Below the pieces are notes generated by a model, which did not search any database, had not been told where the DNA came from, and saw only the letters and a list, made by a program, of their open reading frames with translations. Below, piece after piece: positions 33,129 through 42,860 of a stretch of 64,000 nt of DNA (its first letter is position 1; each line of letters begins with the position of its first letter). The DNA is from Actinopolymorpha pittospori (GTDB lineage: Bacteria; Actinomycetota; Actinomycetes; Propionibacteriales; Actinopolymorphaceae): positions 682,001 through 746,000 of the forward strand of contig NZ_JADBEM010000001.1 of assembly GCF_014873875.1 (NCBI RefSeq), written 5' to 3'. Position numbers and translations under genes: made by a program.

Positions 33129-35426
33129 ATGCCCGGCACAATGGTCGCCGTGCCCGGTCAGTCCCCTTCGCCCCATGCCTCGCCGCAGGATCGGCGGAAC
33201 CCGTCGGTGCTGGAGGCGGTCCTGGAACGGATCACCTACGCCAACGAGGACACCGGGTACACCATCGCCCGGGTCGCGACCGAGCGGACCGTGGCGGATT
33301 TGCTGACGGTGGTCGGGCCGCTGCTGGGCGCCCAGGTCGGGGAGAGCCTGCGACTGATCGGGCACTGGGGCTCCCATCCCAAGTACGGCAGACAGTTCCA
33401 GGTGCACTCCTACACCACCGTGCTGCCCGCCACCATCCAGGGCATCCGCCGCTACCTGGGCTCAGGGATGATCAAAGGGATCGGCCCGATGATGGCCGAA
33501 CGGATGGTCGCCCATTTCGGCACCGACATCCTGAAGATCATTGAGGAGGAGCCCGATCGGCTGATCGAGGTGCACGGCCTGGGACCGAAACGGACCAAGA
33601 AGATCGCCGACGCGTGGGAGGAACAGAAGGCAATCAAGGAAGTGATGGTGTTCCTGTCCGGCGTCGGGGTGTCCACCTCGCTGGCCGTGAAGATCTACAA
33701 GAAGTACAGCGACGCCTCTATCTCGGTGGTCCGCGACGAGCCCTACCGGCTGGCGTCAGAAGTGTGGGGCATCGGATTCAAGACCGCCGACACCATCGCC
33801 AAGGCCGTCGGGATCCCGCACGACAGCCCACAGCGGATCAAAGCCGGGCTGCAGTACACCCTGTCCCAGGCCGCCGACAACGGACACTGCTACCTCCCCG
33901 AGCCAAACCTGATCACCGACGCTGCCAAGATCCTTGAGGTCGACCGGCAGCTGATCGGTCCGTGCCTGGACGAACTTGCCGCGGTCCAAGGGGTTGTCCG
34001 CGAGCTGGTGCCCTCCGATCCCAGGGCCATGAGCGGCACCGTTCCGGCGGTCTATCTGGTGCCCTTCCACCGGGCCGAACACTCCCTGGCCACCGGACTG
34101 CTGGACCTGCTGAACTCCAGGCAGGAGCAGCTGCCCGCCTTCACCGGCGTGGATTGGGACAAGGCGCTTACCTGGCTGCGAGGCCGGACCGGCCAGGACC
34201 TGGCACCCGAGCAACAAGACGCGGTCAAGCTCGCGCTGAGCAGCAAGGTCGCGATACTCACCGGCGGGCCAGGCTGCGGCAAGAGCTTCACCGTCCGTTC
34301 CATCGTGGAACTCGCCGCAGCCAAGAAGGCCACGGTGGTGCTGGTCGCGCCGACCGGGCGGGCCGCAAAACGGCTCGCCGAGCTGACCGGGCACGAGGCC
34401 TCCACAGTGCACCGGCTGCTGGAGCTACAGCCCGGCGGCGACCCCAAATACGACCGCGACAACCCATTGGATGCCGACCTGGTCGTGGTCGATGAGTCCT
34501 CGATGATGGACGTCATCCTGGCCAACAAGCTGGTCAAGGCGATCCCACGCGGTGCCCATCTACTGCTGGTCGGTGATGTCGACCAGCTCCCCTCGGTCGG
34601 CGCCGGCGAGGTTCTGCGTGACCTGCTCGCCGCCGACACCATCCCGCGGGTGCGTCTGACTCAAATCTTCCGCCAAGCCCAACAGTCCGGCATCGTCGTC
34701 AATGCCCACCGCATCAACTCCGGCCAACCCCCGCAGCTGTCCGGCTTCGGCGACTTTTACTGGTTCGCCTGCGACCCTCCCGAAGACTCCGGCCTGCACC
34801 CGGCCGAGGAGACCGCCAAGTTGGTGGTGGACATCGTCGCCCGCCGCATCCCCACCAAATTCGGGCTCGACCCGGTCCGCGACGTTCAGGTGCTGACACC
34901 GATGCACCGGGGCCCCGCCGGAGCCGGCAATCTCAACACCCTCCTCCAAGAAGCCCTCACCCCCTCACGAGAGGGGACACCCGAGAGGCGGTACGGCGGG
35001 CGGGTGTTCCGAGTCGGCGACAAGGTCACCCAGCTGCGCAACAACTACGACAAAGGCCAGGCGGGTGTCTTCAACGGCACCGTCGGCACGGCGACCAGCC
35101 TGTCCCTGGAAGAGCAGACCCTCACCGTTCTCACCGACGAAGACGAGACGGTGGACTACGACTTCGCCGAACTCGACGAACTCGCCCACGCCTACGCCGT
35201 CACCATCCACCGCTCCCAAGGCAGCGAATACCCCGCCGTGGTCATCCCCGTCACCACCAGCTCCTGGATGATGCTGCAACGCAACCTGCTCTACACCGGG
35301 ATCACCCGCGCCAAGAGACTCGTCGTCCTAGCCGGATCCCGCCGCGCCCTGGCCCAAGCCGTCCGCACCCCCGGAGCCGGCCGCCGCCACACCGCGCTCA
35401 CCCACCGACTCCACATCATCGAATAG
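33129..35426 (+). CDS. recD2: RecD2-like ATP-dependent DNA helicase
   Basis: 765 residues, SF1B family. An N-terminal OB-like region (LEAVLERITYANEDTGYTIA) precedes tandem helix-hairpin-helix motifs at about 100-210 (GIKGIGPMMAERMVAHFG, IGFKTADTIAKAVG). The helicase core has Walker A AILTGGPGCGKSFTV near 378, LVAPTGRAAKRLAELTG, Walker B VVVDESSMMD near 452, LLLVGDVDQLPSVGAGEVL, TQIFRQAQQSG, and VTIHRSQGSEYPAVVIP near 690, then LLYTGITRAKRLVVL. RecD2 proteins without RecBC act 5'-3' in repair and replication. ATG 33129 has GAGAGAG upstream. Complete. Confidence 0.92.
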   Translation: MPGTMVAVPGQSPSPHASPQDRRNPSVLEAVLERITYANEDTGYTIARVATERTVADLLTVVGPLLGAQVGESLRLIGHWGSHPKYGRQFQVHSYTTVLPATIQGIRRYLGSGMIKGIGPMMAERMVAHFGTDILKIIEEEPDRLIEVHGLGPKRTKKIADAWEEQKAIKEVMVFLSGVGVSTSLAVKIYKKYSDASISVVRDEPYRLASEVWGIGFKTADTIAKAVGIPHDSPQRIKAGLQYTLSQAADNGHCYLPEPNLITDAAKILEVDRQLIGPCLDELAAVQGVVRELVPSDPRAMSGTVPAVYLVPFHRAEHSLATGLLDLLNSRQEQLPAFTGVDWDKALTWLRGRTGQDLAPEQQDAVKLALSSKVAILTGGPGCGKSFTVRSIVELAAAKKATVVLVAPTGRAAKRLAELTGHEASTVHRLLELQPGGDPKYDRDNPLDADLVVVDESSMMDVILANKLVKAIPRGAHLLLVGDVDQLPSVGAGEVLRDLLAADTIPRVRLTQIFRQAQQSGIVVNAHRINSGQPPQLSGFGDFYWFACDPPEDSGLHPAEETAKLVVDIVARRIPTKFGLDPVRDVQVLTPMHRGPAGAGNLNTLLQEALTPSREGTPERRYGGRVFRVGDKVTQLRNNYDKGQAGVFNGTVGTATSLSLEEQTLTVLTDEDETVDYDFAELDELAHAYAVTIHRSQGSEYPAVVIPVTTSSWMMLQRNLLYTGITRAKRLVVLAGSRRALAQAVRTPGAGRRHTALTHRLHIIE

Positions 35427-35504
35427 ACCCAAGCGACCGACCTCGACAACCAAGCAGGGCCACATCCTTTTGCAGGCGCGTCCGGTCCTTCATCTACTGG
35501 CACA

Positions 35505-35875
35505 GCAAGAACATGGGCTCTCCCCTCCTCGGGGGACGGGTCAAGCCTTTCGACCTCACCAGAAACCTGGCCACGGACTCAAGCTGGAGCTCCTGGTCCA
35601 GGAGACCACCTCGCCCCGCAGGGCATGGGTGAACGGGGTGGCCCCATCGACGCCGGCCACCCCGTCAAACTGCAGCTGCTACTTAGACTACTTCGGGTCG
35701 AAGGTGCACTTCGGCGGTCATGTCGTCGCCATGTACGGCCACGACGACCACGACGCCTACCTGGTGGACACCGACCAGCAAGGCGGAGCGGTGTCCACCA
35801 GCCTGACCTGCCTCGCCCAGGCCAGGGCCGCGCGCGGCCCGATGACCGCCAAGCACCGGTCCTTCACCCAACACC
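35505..35875 (+). pseudogene. Broken BtrH N-terminal/DUF4872-type protein
   Basis: Frames in succession give MGSPLLGGRVKPFDLTRNLA, LKLELLVQETTSPRRAW, then YFGSKVHFGGHVVAMYGHDD, HDAYLVDTDQQGGAVSTSL and RGPMTAKHRSFT. This is the papain-like BtrH fold, named for the butirosin acyltransferase, seen in peptide and aminoglycoside tailoring. The N-terminal cysteine region and C-terminal half are absent, and at least two frameshifts occur. Confidence 0.65.
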
Positions 35876-36131
35876 GTGCGGGTAGACGGTACCGGGCGCC
35901 CGCGATGGTTGAACACCAAAGTCCGGGTCGAGGTCAGGCCCCTCATCTGGTGCGCACGTCTCCCGCTCGAGATCGCCACGAACTGCAACCGCCACAACGG
36001 CCAGGTCAGGTGCGCCTGCTCGCCAACGGCGGCTGCCGATGGCCGGGCGGCGCGGTAGCCTGGCGGGCCGTCGGAGGGGCGGGCCTGCGCGGCGCAGGTC
36101 GCGGGCACGGGGGAGGCAGACAGGAGGGTCC

Positions 36132-36875
36132 ATGACCGATCGAGCGGTACTCGTCACCGGTGCTTCGCGTGGCATCGGTGCGGCGGTGGCTCGGGCTTTC
36201 GCCGAAGCCGGTGACCGGGTGGCCCTGCACCACCGCGCCTCACCCGCACTCGTGGAATCGGTCCGTACGTCCCTGCCGGGCAGTGAGCACTTCGTCGTCC
36301 AGGCGGAACTGGCCGATCCGCTCGCCGTCCAGGCCATGGTCCAGGACGTCGCGCGAGAGTTCGGCCGGATCGACGTCCTGGTCAACAATGCCGGCATCTA
36401 CGTCGAGCACCGGATCGACGACGTGACCTACGACGAATGGCAACGCGCCTGGGAGCAGACACTTGCGGTGAACCTGGTGGCCCCGGCGAACCTGTGCTGG
36501 TGCGCCCTTCGCCACATGGGCCCCGGCGGACGGATCATCAACGTTTCCTCCCGGGGCGCGTTCCGGGGCGAGCCACGCCAACCCGCGTACGGCGCGAGCA
36601 AGGCCGGTCTCAACGCGCTCAGCCAGTCCCTCGCGCGAGCGCTCGGGCCACGTGGCATCGCGGTGACCACGGTCGCCCCCGGGTTCGTCGAGACCGACAT
36701 GGCCGCGGAGGCCCTCTCCGGCGCCAGAGGCGAGGAGATCCGTGCGCAAAGCCCACTCGACCGGGTGGGCCAGCCTGAGGAGGTCGCGGCCGCCGTGTTG
36801 TATCTCGCGTCCGCTGACGCCGAACTCGCCACCGGCGCGGTCCTCGACCTCAACGGCGCCTCCTACCTGCGTTGA
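36132..36875 (+). CDS. Short-chain dehydrogenase/reductase
   Basis: 247 residues. Classical SDR: TGASRGIGAAVARAF (cofactor loop), VNNAGIYVEH, the catalytic Ser in IINVSSRGAF, YGASKAGLNALSQS (Tyr and Lys), and the C-terminal PEEVAAAVLYLASADAELAT. Charged HHRAS after strand 2 suggests NADP(H) preference. AGGAGGG lies 4-5 bases before the ATG at 36132. Possible substrates include 3-oxoacyl thioesters or sugars; not resolvable. It stands alone. Confidence 0.88.
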   Translation: MTDRAVLVTGASRGIGAAVARAFAEAGDRVALHHRASPALVESVRTSLPGSEHFVVQAELADPLAVQAMVQDVAREFGRIDVLVNNAGIYVEHRIDDVTYDEWQRAWEQTLAVNLVAPANLCWCALRHMGPGGRIINVSSRGAFRGEPRQPAYGASKAGLNALSQSLARALGPRGIAVTTVAPGFVETDMAAEALSGARGEEIRAQSPLDRVGQPEEVAAAVLYLASADAELATGAVLDLNGASYLR

Positions 36876-36949
36876 CGCGCCCCCAAGTGCAACCTCAACC
36901 GTGTTGGCGACAGTCAGTTTGGTGCTGGCTCTGGCTCAGGTGAACATCA

Positions 36950-37860
36950 GCGACACCAGGGGTTCGGAGCCGATCCGCTCGGTGAGGGCCTTGATCGCAC
37001 GTCGCCACGGTGCCTGGCCCCGCCGCCGCCAACCCTAGGGCGGAACCGATCTTGAACACTGTGCTGTCGCAGCTCTGGGCGTTGAGGCGCTTCATGGCCA
37101 GCGAGGTGAAGGCAGAGAGCTTCCCCGGTATCGATCGGGCCATTGGGTCCGGTGAAGGCGCTCCTGAAGGCGTCCTGCACCTTCTCCGGGGCCCGCCCGT
37201 CCCGGTCGACGAGCCGGACCAGGTTGTCTTCTGCATACGTGGTGTACGCGAGCGGTGGCGGAACGGCAATAGCCTCGCCGCGCCGTCCTGGAGGACGGGC
37301 GCTGCGGTAGAAGAACTGCTCCCGCGGCTCCTACCCCCGCTGGCCGAAGCCGATCAGGTCACCCGACTCATAGAGGTAGCCGCCCGCGAACCCGTAGGGC
37401 GTGCGGTGGACGTCACTGTGCTCGAGAACCCAGATCTCCCCACCGGGAAGTACTCGTCACCGATCCGGTGGGGTCGGTGACGACGTTGGTGTCGCCCTGC
37501 AGATCCTCGTGCAGGAAATACCGCTGGTTCTCCGGTGCGCCACCGGACATCACTCGCTCGCCACCCGGTCGGCGCCTGCCCAGATGTGCTTCCAGGCATT
37601 CGTGCCGTTCTCCACGGCGTGCCACTGGTTGACGAAGGCGGTCTCACCTCCAGCCGCGTTCGATCCCAAGGTGCCCAGACTCGTCGTGAGTCTCTGTTGT
37701 GGTGCTGCCCTGATCAGCGAACGTAACCACGCGGTCGGCGGCCTCCCAGTCGACCGAGCGCTTCTGACCGGTCTTCTCGGAGGTCCACCCGGTGAAGTTC
37801 CCCTCGAAGTCGTGGCTGTAGCTCCGCCCATCGGCGTGGGGCAGCCGGCGCGAGGCGCCG
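36950..37860 (-). pseudogene. RHS/YD-repeat protein remnant
   Basis: Minus-strand frames joined by several shifts give YSHDFEGNFTGWTSEK, DWEAADRVVTFADQG, FVNQWHAVENGTNAWKHIWA, GGAPENQRYFLHEDLQGDTN, DEYFPVGR or EYFPGGEIWVLEHSDV, and GRAPEKVQDAFRSAFTGPNG. This is the conserved core end of RHS proteins and the start of the variable tip (after GRAPEKVQ), the part that carries the toxin in polymorphic toxin systems. The long repeat region is missing and no immunity gene is identifiable. Confidence 0.6.
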
Positions 37861-38036
37861 GCGCCGGTCTAGGTCATGGCCCCTCACGGCCACCTCGCGG
37901 TCGAGCGGGCGAAGGAACGGGCCTCCGCCGGGACCGCCGTGTACCATCTCGGCCAGCAGAGGGCCGAGATGGTGCTCTTACCGGTGGTGGTGCCGGGCGG
38001 TCGCCCATGCCGCATGTGATGCTCTTCGGGCGGCGC

Positions 38037-38992
38037 TCATTGTTTGCTGAGGCTGCCGATACTCAATACGAAGCTGCCACCCCGCTCATCGATACCGGTC
38101 ACGAACGATGTTTGATTCGTTCCGTCGCTTGCTATTGACCAGAATTTCAGTGTCACGTTGGATTGAGGGAGTGTGCAGGTTTGGATAGCTGGGTCTAGCA
38201 GGGCGGTGTTTCCGCGAACCGCCAGCATCCATACGCAACCGTCATCGGTTTGGGCCGCGATTTTGTGGTCGCGTCGCCTGGTGAAGGTTACGAGTCCACG
38301 CTGTGGTGATTCGACGACCTGCTCATCACCGTATGGTCTTTGGTATCTGGAGACCCGGATGTTCACGCGGGACTGAGGATCCGCCGCGTCGTACGCCCAA
38401 GTACCCAAGAATTTCCGCGCTCCTGGGCCGGATTTTTCGGGGGCTTTAGTACGTCGCCCGTTCGCCAGCACGAAATCGTAGTCAACGGTTGGCCGATGGC
38501 TCCTGGCCTCGATGATTTCGCTCTCGTGGCGACCTGACACCGTGACTGACCATCTGGTTATCGTGTAAGTCAGTCCGCTGTACTGGTTGAGGCGACTCTG
38601 GGCTGCGGGGTCCAGCTCCATCGCGTCGGAATCCACCTTGAATTTCCAGGTGCAGCCCTGATCTGTGCGGCCCACCACCCTGCCGTCCGAGGCCTTCGAA
38701 AACACGATATCGCCGATGTTGGGGACCTGGAATGAGAAGCCACCTTCGGGACACCCGGGCTTTGTGGCCGGACAGCCATCACCGCGATGTTTCGCATACC
38801 CGCGCGATCAGGCTGGTCGTAATTCCACCTCCCGATGTACTTCTCTGGCTTCGCTGTCCGCGGTGATGTCGTTTCAGCTCCAGCGGGTTGTACCGGGCCA
38901 AGGGTCACCGTCATACAAGACAAGGCGACTACGAGCAGAAGCAGGCGTGACGCCCGGCCTCGCCGACGAGCCACGAGGTAGGAATGCTGCAT
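38037..38992 (-). pseudogene. Secreted two-repeat protein with one frameshift
   Basis: ATG 38992 (GGAGG 7 bases upstream) starts MQHSYLVARRRGRASRLLLL, a signal peptide ending near AGAETT. The first repeat begins KYIGRWNYDQPDRAGMRNIA; a frameshift near 38775 switches to FSFQVPNIGDIVFSKASDGR, RTDQGCTWKFKVDSDAMELD. A second repeat follows: FLGTWAYDAADPQSRVNIRV, TDDGCVWMLAVRGNTALLDP, then QTCTLPQ. Each repeat is about 100 residues with one Cys in the GC.W motif. Family not recognised. A one-base error could explain the break. Confidence 0.65.
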
Positions 38993-39375
38993 GTGAGTCC
39001 TCCGGTCAAGGGGAAGGGTCCGGGGCGCAACGTTTCGGTCGGCCGGAACGAGACCTCCCCGATCGATGCCGTACACGCTGCCAGCGCTGCATGGGGTATG
39101 GCATCCCACTCCGAGCGCATCTTCGCTGGACCGATCTGCGCCCACAGGCGTATGAACGATGCCTCCGGCAGGCGCTACTGGCGGTCGGGTCATCGTCGGA
39201 GCCGTGTTTCCGGGCGACCTTCACAAACGCCGCGCCGCCTCCGACGGGCGCCAATGTGGGGCAGTCGGGGGTGATGCAGCCCGATCACGTTGATACGTTC
39301 CCGAAACCGCCCGGCCCCTGGAACGGGACGCAGAAGGCACGCCTCATCCGTTGACTGCGAAGGGCCATCGGCGAC
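38993..39375. other. Upstream region of the secreted protein gene
   Basis: Promoter region expected; no gene recognised on either strand. Confidence 0.35.
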
Positions 39376-39560
39376 TTGCCGTCCGCGAGCCCATCGGCCG
39401 CCGACAGCGCCGACGGCGTCAACAGCGGCCGCAACGGTCAGGTCGCCTATCGCCGGTGCATGCGCGAGCACGGGCTGGAGGAATTCCCCTACCCTGACAG
39501 CGAGGGGCGCCTCACTCTCCGAGCCGGGCAGCGGTCTAACCGACCGGGCACCCGCGGAAT
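39376..39560 (+). pseudogene. Fragment of a small exported protein
   Basis: The reading NGQVAYRRCMREHGLEEFPY, PDSEGRLTLRAG resembles the repeated YxxCMRxHGxxxFPDP motif of small actinomycete lipoproteins found beside efflux systems. No signal peptide or lipobox is left, and the frame degenerates after about 39560. Confidence 0.4.
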
Positions 39561-39789
39561 CCAGATCCCCGAACGTGCCCGGCCCCGGGGCCGTCAACTC
39601 CCGATACAACTCTTGGTAGCCCACCTGCGGCATGTCGCGGCGGCGTCGGCGCCACGCGTTGACCTTCAACACACACGCCCACACATCAGCGGCCGAACGC
39701 AGCAGCCTGAAGCAGGGCCGCCGCTGCCCGGGTGTCAGCTCGGCGAGATCGCGTCGCGTGCGGCGAAGGTGCGGTCCATCGAACTGCAC
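39560..39789 (-). pseudogene. N-terminal remnant of a TnpB/OrfB-type protein
   Basis: LTPGQRRPCFRLLRSAADVW, ACVLKVNAWRRRRRDMPQ, then VGYQELYRELTAPGPGTFGD matches the first about 70 residues of IS200/IS605-type OrfB (TnpB, an RNA-guided nuclease ancestor of Cas12). The RuvC motifs and zinc finger are gone. No matching element ends were found. Confidence 0.5.
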
Positions 39790-39808
39790 CGTCGCGGCGT
39801 GCGGAGAC

Positions 39809-40180
39809 CTAACGGGCCAGGCCCAAGATCAGGGTGGCGATCGCGAGTGGAAGGAAGAAGCAGGAGCCCAGGAAGAACTGGGACGAGTAGTCGCTCACCC
39901 GGAGGTGGGTGTAGGCCGCGCAGACGAAGTACAGGATGAGGCCGATCGCCGCGGCCGTCCCGACCAGCGGCACGCCCAGGAGTCCGAGGAGCAGCCCCAG
40001 CGCCCCCGCGACCTTGAGGAAGCCGATCGGAAAGACCAGCCAGGATTCCAGCACGCCGGTCTTCTGGAGCGCCGGGCGGAGGGTACGCATGATCGGCTCG
40101 AACCGGGTCATCGCGGCGATGCCGGAGAAGGCGTTGACGGCGACCGTGACGAGCCCGACGACGAGATAGGCAGTGTTCAC
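39809..40180 (-). CDS. DoxX-like membrane protein
   Basis: 123 residues from GTG 40180. Four membrane helices: about 3-24, 47-68, 70-92 and 104-122, with TGVLESWLVFPIGFLKVAGA typical of DoxX-like proteins. These are thought to support redox or thiol stress responses. AAGGA is 10 bases upstream. Last gene of the minus-strand unit that begins with two NmrA-type genes (127-base gap after the second). Confidence 0.75.
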   Translation of the reverse strand: MNTAYLVVGLVTVAVNAFSGIAAMTRFEPIMRTLRPALQKTGVLESWLVFPIGFLKVAGALGLLLGLLGVPLVGTAAAIGLILYFVCAAYTHLRVSDYSSQFFLGSCFFLPLAIATLILGLAR

Positions 40181-40307
40181 GAGGGTCCATTCCTTGGATG
40201 CGCTGCCGACGAACCATGGGCAGCGGTCGAACGTTCGGGTCGGTTCAGGAACGTGGCGAGAGTGGATGCGCACTGGTCGCCTGCCGCCGGAGCATGGCCG
40301 CGACCGG

Positions 40308-41165
40308 TCAGCTCCGGAAGGCGTCGGCGTGCTCGGCAGCCCACTGGGCGAAGGTGAGCGCGGGCCGGCCGAGGATCCGTTCGATCTCACCGGTGACCAG
40401 GCCCAGCTGCCCGTAGGACTCCGCCTGCATGCCGAGGTACCCGTCAGCAAGCGCCGGCGCATGCCCGGCCCGCACGAGCCCCTGTCGGGCAGCCTCGGGC
40501 GGCACCTCCAGGAAACGCAGCGTCCTGCCGAGCGCGGCGCCGATCGCCGCCACCATCAGTTCCTGGTCGAGCGACTCGGGTCCGGTCAGCACCGGCCGGC
40601 AGCCCAGCAGTTCGTCGGTGCGTAAGGCCCAGGCACCGACCGCCGCGATGTCTCGTTCGTGCAGCGGCGCCCAGTGGGACGAGGCGTAGGGACCACGTAC
40701 GACATCACCCCCCGCGCGGATCTGGCCGGCCCACATGTTGATGGCGTTGAGGGCGTACGAGCCGGATCGCAGGGCGACCCAGTCCAGCCCGGACGCGACG
40801 GACGCGGCCTCCACTTCCCGGTTGTATTCGCCGCGCGGCCGCGACGGCTGCCGGTGGTCGGCGAAGTCGACGTTGAGGGCCGACATCGCGACCACCCGCT
40901 CCACCCCCCGGTCCCGGGCGAGTGCCAACAGTTCCTCGGCCGCGGTGCCGACCGTTCGGGGGTTGAGAAATATCGCGGTGACGCCACGCAGCGCGTCCCG
41001 CATCGTCTCCGGCTGTGCCGGGTCGCCCTCGACGACCTCGACCTCGGCGGGCAGGCCCGCCGCCGTCGCGTTGCGGGTGACGGCGCGGACGTCGACATCC
41101 TCCGCGCGTAGCAGGTCGATGAGTGGGTGCCCGACACTGCCGGTCGGTCCGGTTATCAGGATCAT
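40308..41165 (-). CDS. NmrA-like NAD(P)-binding protein
   Basis: 285 residues. The nucleotide-binding TGPTGSVGHPLIDLL lies at the N-terminus, then VVEGDPAQPETMRDALRG, FLNPRTVGTAAEELLALARD, and a substrate region near DWVALRSGSYALNAINMWAG. It lacks the catalytic Tyr-x3-Lys, as in NmrA/NAD(P)H azoreductase-like atypical SDRs. AAAGGG lies 7 bases before the ATG at 41165. Paralogue of the preceding gene (about half of positions alike by eye). Likely a redox sensor or reductase under the MarR gene at 42363. Confidence 0.85.
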   Translation of the reverse strand: MILITGPTGSVGHPLIDLLRAEDVDVRAVTRNATAAGLPAEVEVVEGDPAQPETMRDALRGVTAIFLNPRTVGTAAEELLALARDRGVERVVAMSALNVDFADHRQPSRPRGEYNREVEAASVASGLDWVALRSGSYALNAINMWAGQIRAGGDVVRGPYASSHWAPLHERDIAAVGAWALRTDELLGCRPVLTGPESLDQELMVAAIGAALGRTLRFLEVPPEAARQGLVRAGHAPALADGYLGMQAESYGQLGLVTGEIERILGRPALTFAQWAAEHADAFRS

Positions 41166-41236
41166 GGCAGAGCCCTTTGCTGGGCGGACGCGAGCCCGCG
41201 CTGGTCCGGCCGGGATGAGGTTGTCGCCGCATCTGG

Positions 41237-42085
41237 TCAACCGGTGAAGGCGGCGGCGTGGTCGGCGACCCACTCGGCATAGCTGCGCGGGCGCCGGCCG
41301 AGGACGCTCTGCACACCGGTCTCGACAGCCGCCGGATGGCCGGCACCGGCGGCCCACAGCGACAGCATCGTGTCGACCATCTGCTCGGGCATGCCGTGCG
41401 CGACCATGTTTCGCTTGGCTGCCTCGGCCGGGATCTCCTGGTAGCGCAGGGGTCGGCCGATCACCTGCCCGATCGTGGCGACCATCTGCTCGCGGGTCAG
41501 TGACTGCGGGCCCGTCAGCAGGATCCGCTGCCCGCTACGTTCGTCGTCGAGCAACGCGCGGGCGGCCACCGCGGCCAGGTCCGACTCGTGGATCGGCGCG
41601 TCCGTGGACGACGCGAAGGGGCCGCGCACGATGTTCCCGGCACGGATCTGGGCGGCCCATTGGAGGAGTGTGTTCGCGGCGAACATGCCGGGCCGCAGGA
41701 TCACCCAGTCGAGATCGCTGGCGAGGAGCGCGTCCTCGACTGCCCGATGGTGGGTGGCGATCAGGTTCGGCGGCTGCGCCTGAGCCTCGACGGCGAGCGC
41801 GGACAGCAGGACCACTCGCCGTACTCCGCGCTCCCTCGCCAACGCCAGCAGCTCACCGGCCGAGCCGCCCAGGGCGGCCGGGTTGAGGAAGACGGTCGTC
41901 ACCCCGTGCAGAGCGGCGGCGATCGAGTGCGGGCGCGACGGGTCGCCCTCGGCGACGTCGACGCCGGCGGGCATGGCAGCGGCCAGCGGGTTGCGGCTGA
42001 CGGCCCTCACCTTCACCCCCGCATCGATCAGCGCATCTACCAGCGGGCGGCCGACGGTGCCGGTCGCTCCGGTGACCAGAAGCAT
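41237..42085 (-). CDS. NmrA-like NAD(P)-binding protein
   Basis: 282 residues beginning MLLVTGATGTVGRPLVDALI, with VDVAEGDPSRPHSIAAALHG, FLNPAALGGSAGELLALARE, and DWVILRPGMFAANTLLQWAA. An atypical SDR in the NmrA group like its neighbour. GGAAAGGA directly precedes the ATG at 42085. First gene of the operon facing the divergent MarR gene; the pair probably arose by tandem duplication. Role likely in electrophile or quinone response, by analogy. Confidence 0.87.
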   Translation of the reverse strand: MLLVTGATGTVGRPLVDALIDAGVKVRAVSRNPLAAAMPAGVDVAEGDPSRPHSIAAALHGVTTVFLNPAALGGSAGELLALARERGVRRVVLLSALAVEAQAQPPNLIATHHRAVEDALLASDLDWVILRPGMFAANTLLQWAAQIRAGNIVRGPFASSTDAPIHESDLAAVAARALLDDERSGQRILLTGPQSLTREQMVATIGQVIGRPLRYQEIPAEAAKRNMVAHGMPEQMVDTMLSLWAAGAGHPAAVETGVQSVLGRRPRSYAEWVADHAAAFTG

Positions 42086-42139
42086 GGGGTTCCTTTCCGT
42101 AGCGGGTTGGGTGGGCGCCCAAGGCTGCGCCGCACATGT

Positions 42140-42323
42140 CCAAACCGTATCATACGAGTTTCATACATTATCCGTTACGGACGATGCTGGAGACCGCCAC
42201 AGGGCGCCCCACCTCTGCGGCAGCAGACGGCGACCGCGACGACCTGGGCGAATCAGCGCCTCCGAAGGTCCCGCTCCTCGGTACGGGTTGTTTCCCGTGG
42301 CCTCCGCCAACGGGCCGTAAAAT
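42140..42323. promoter_or_regulatory. Divergent promoter region of the MarR/NmrA locus
   Basis: 42145-42180 contains the repeated elements ATCATAC and TCATACA and the dyad TCCGTTACGGA, candidate MarR sites. TAAAAT at 42318-42323 is a good -10 for the MarR gene and excludes the in-frame ATG at 42324 as the start. Confidence 0.4.
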
Positions 42324-42362
42324 ATGGAACACGTAGCAGATCGGATCAGGGAGTATCGCAGG

Positions 42363-42860
42363 ATGGCGTCGACCACCCCAGAACAGGCCACGGACAAGCG
42401 GCGCCGACGGCGGACCACGACCGAGATCAAGGAGTCACTGCGCGCGCTGAGCATCCAGCTGTCCCTGCTCAACCACCAGATCGGCGCGCACCTCGACCTG
42501 AAGGACGTCGACTTCTACTGCCTCGACCTGATCAACCGGTTCGGGCCACTGAGCCCGAGCACCCTCGCGCGTCGAGCCGGGCTGCATCCCGCCACCATGA
42601 CCGGCATCCTTGACCGGCTCCAGCGGGGTGGCTGGATCACCCGCGAGCGGGACCCGGACAGCCTCGACCGCCGGGCCGTCGCCGTCCGCGCGCTGCGCGA
42701 CCGCAACGCCGAGCTGTTCCAGCTGTACTCCGGGATGAACGCCTCGATGGACGACATCTTCGCTGGGTACGACGATGCCCAACTGGACCTGCTCGCTGAC
42801 TTCCTCCATCGCGCCACCGAGGCAGGGCAGAGCGCGACGGACGAGCTGACCCAGGGCTGA
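42363..42860 (+). CDS. MarR-family regulator
   Basis: 165 residues. The winged helix at about 50-110 includes FGPLSPSTLARRAGLHPATM, TGILDRLQRGGWITRERDP and the wing arginines DRRAVAV. ATG 42363 is preferred: AGGGAG ends 9 bases upstream, whereas the ATG at 42324 lies on the -10 box. Divergent from the NmrA-NmrA-DoxX unit, which it most likely represses along with itself. Confidence 0.85.
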   Translation: MASTTPEQATDKRRRRRTTTEIKESLRALSIQLSLLNHQIGAHLDLKDVDFYCLDLINRFGPLSPSTLARRAGLHPATMTGILDRLQRGGWITRERDPDSLDRRAVAVRALRDRNAELFQLYSGMNASMDDIFAGYDDAQLDLLADFLHRATEAGQSATDELTQG

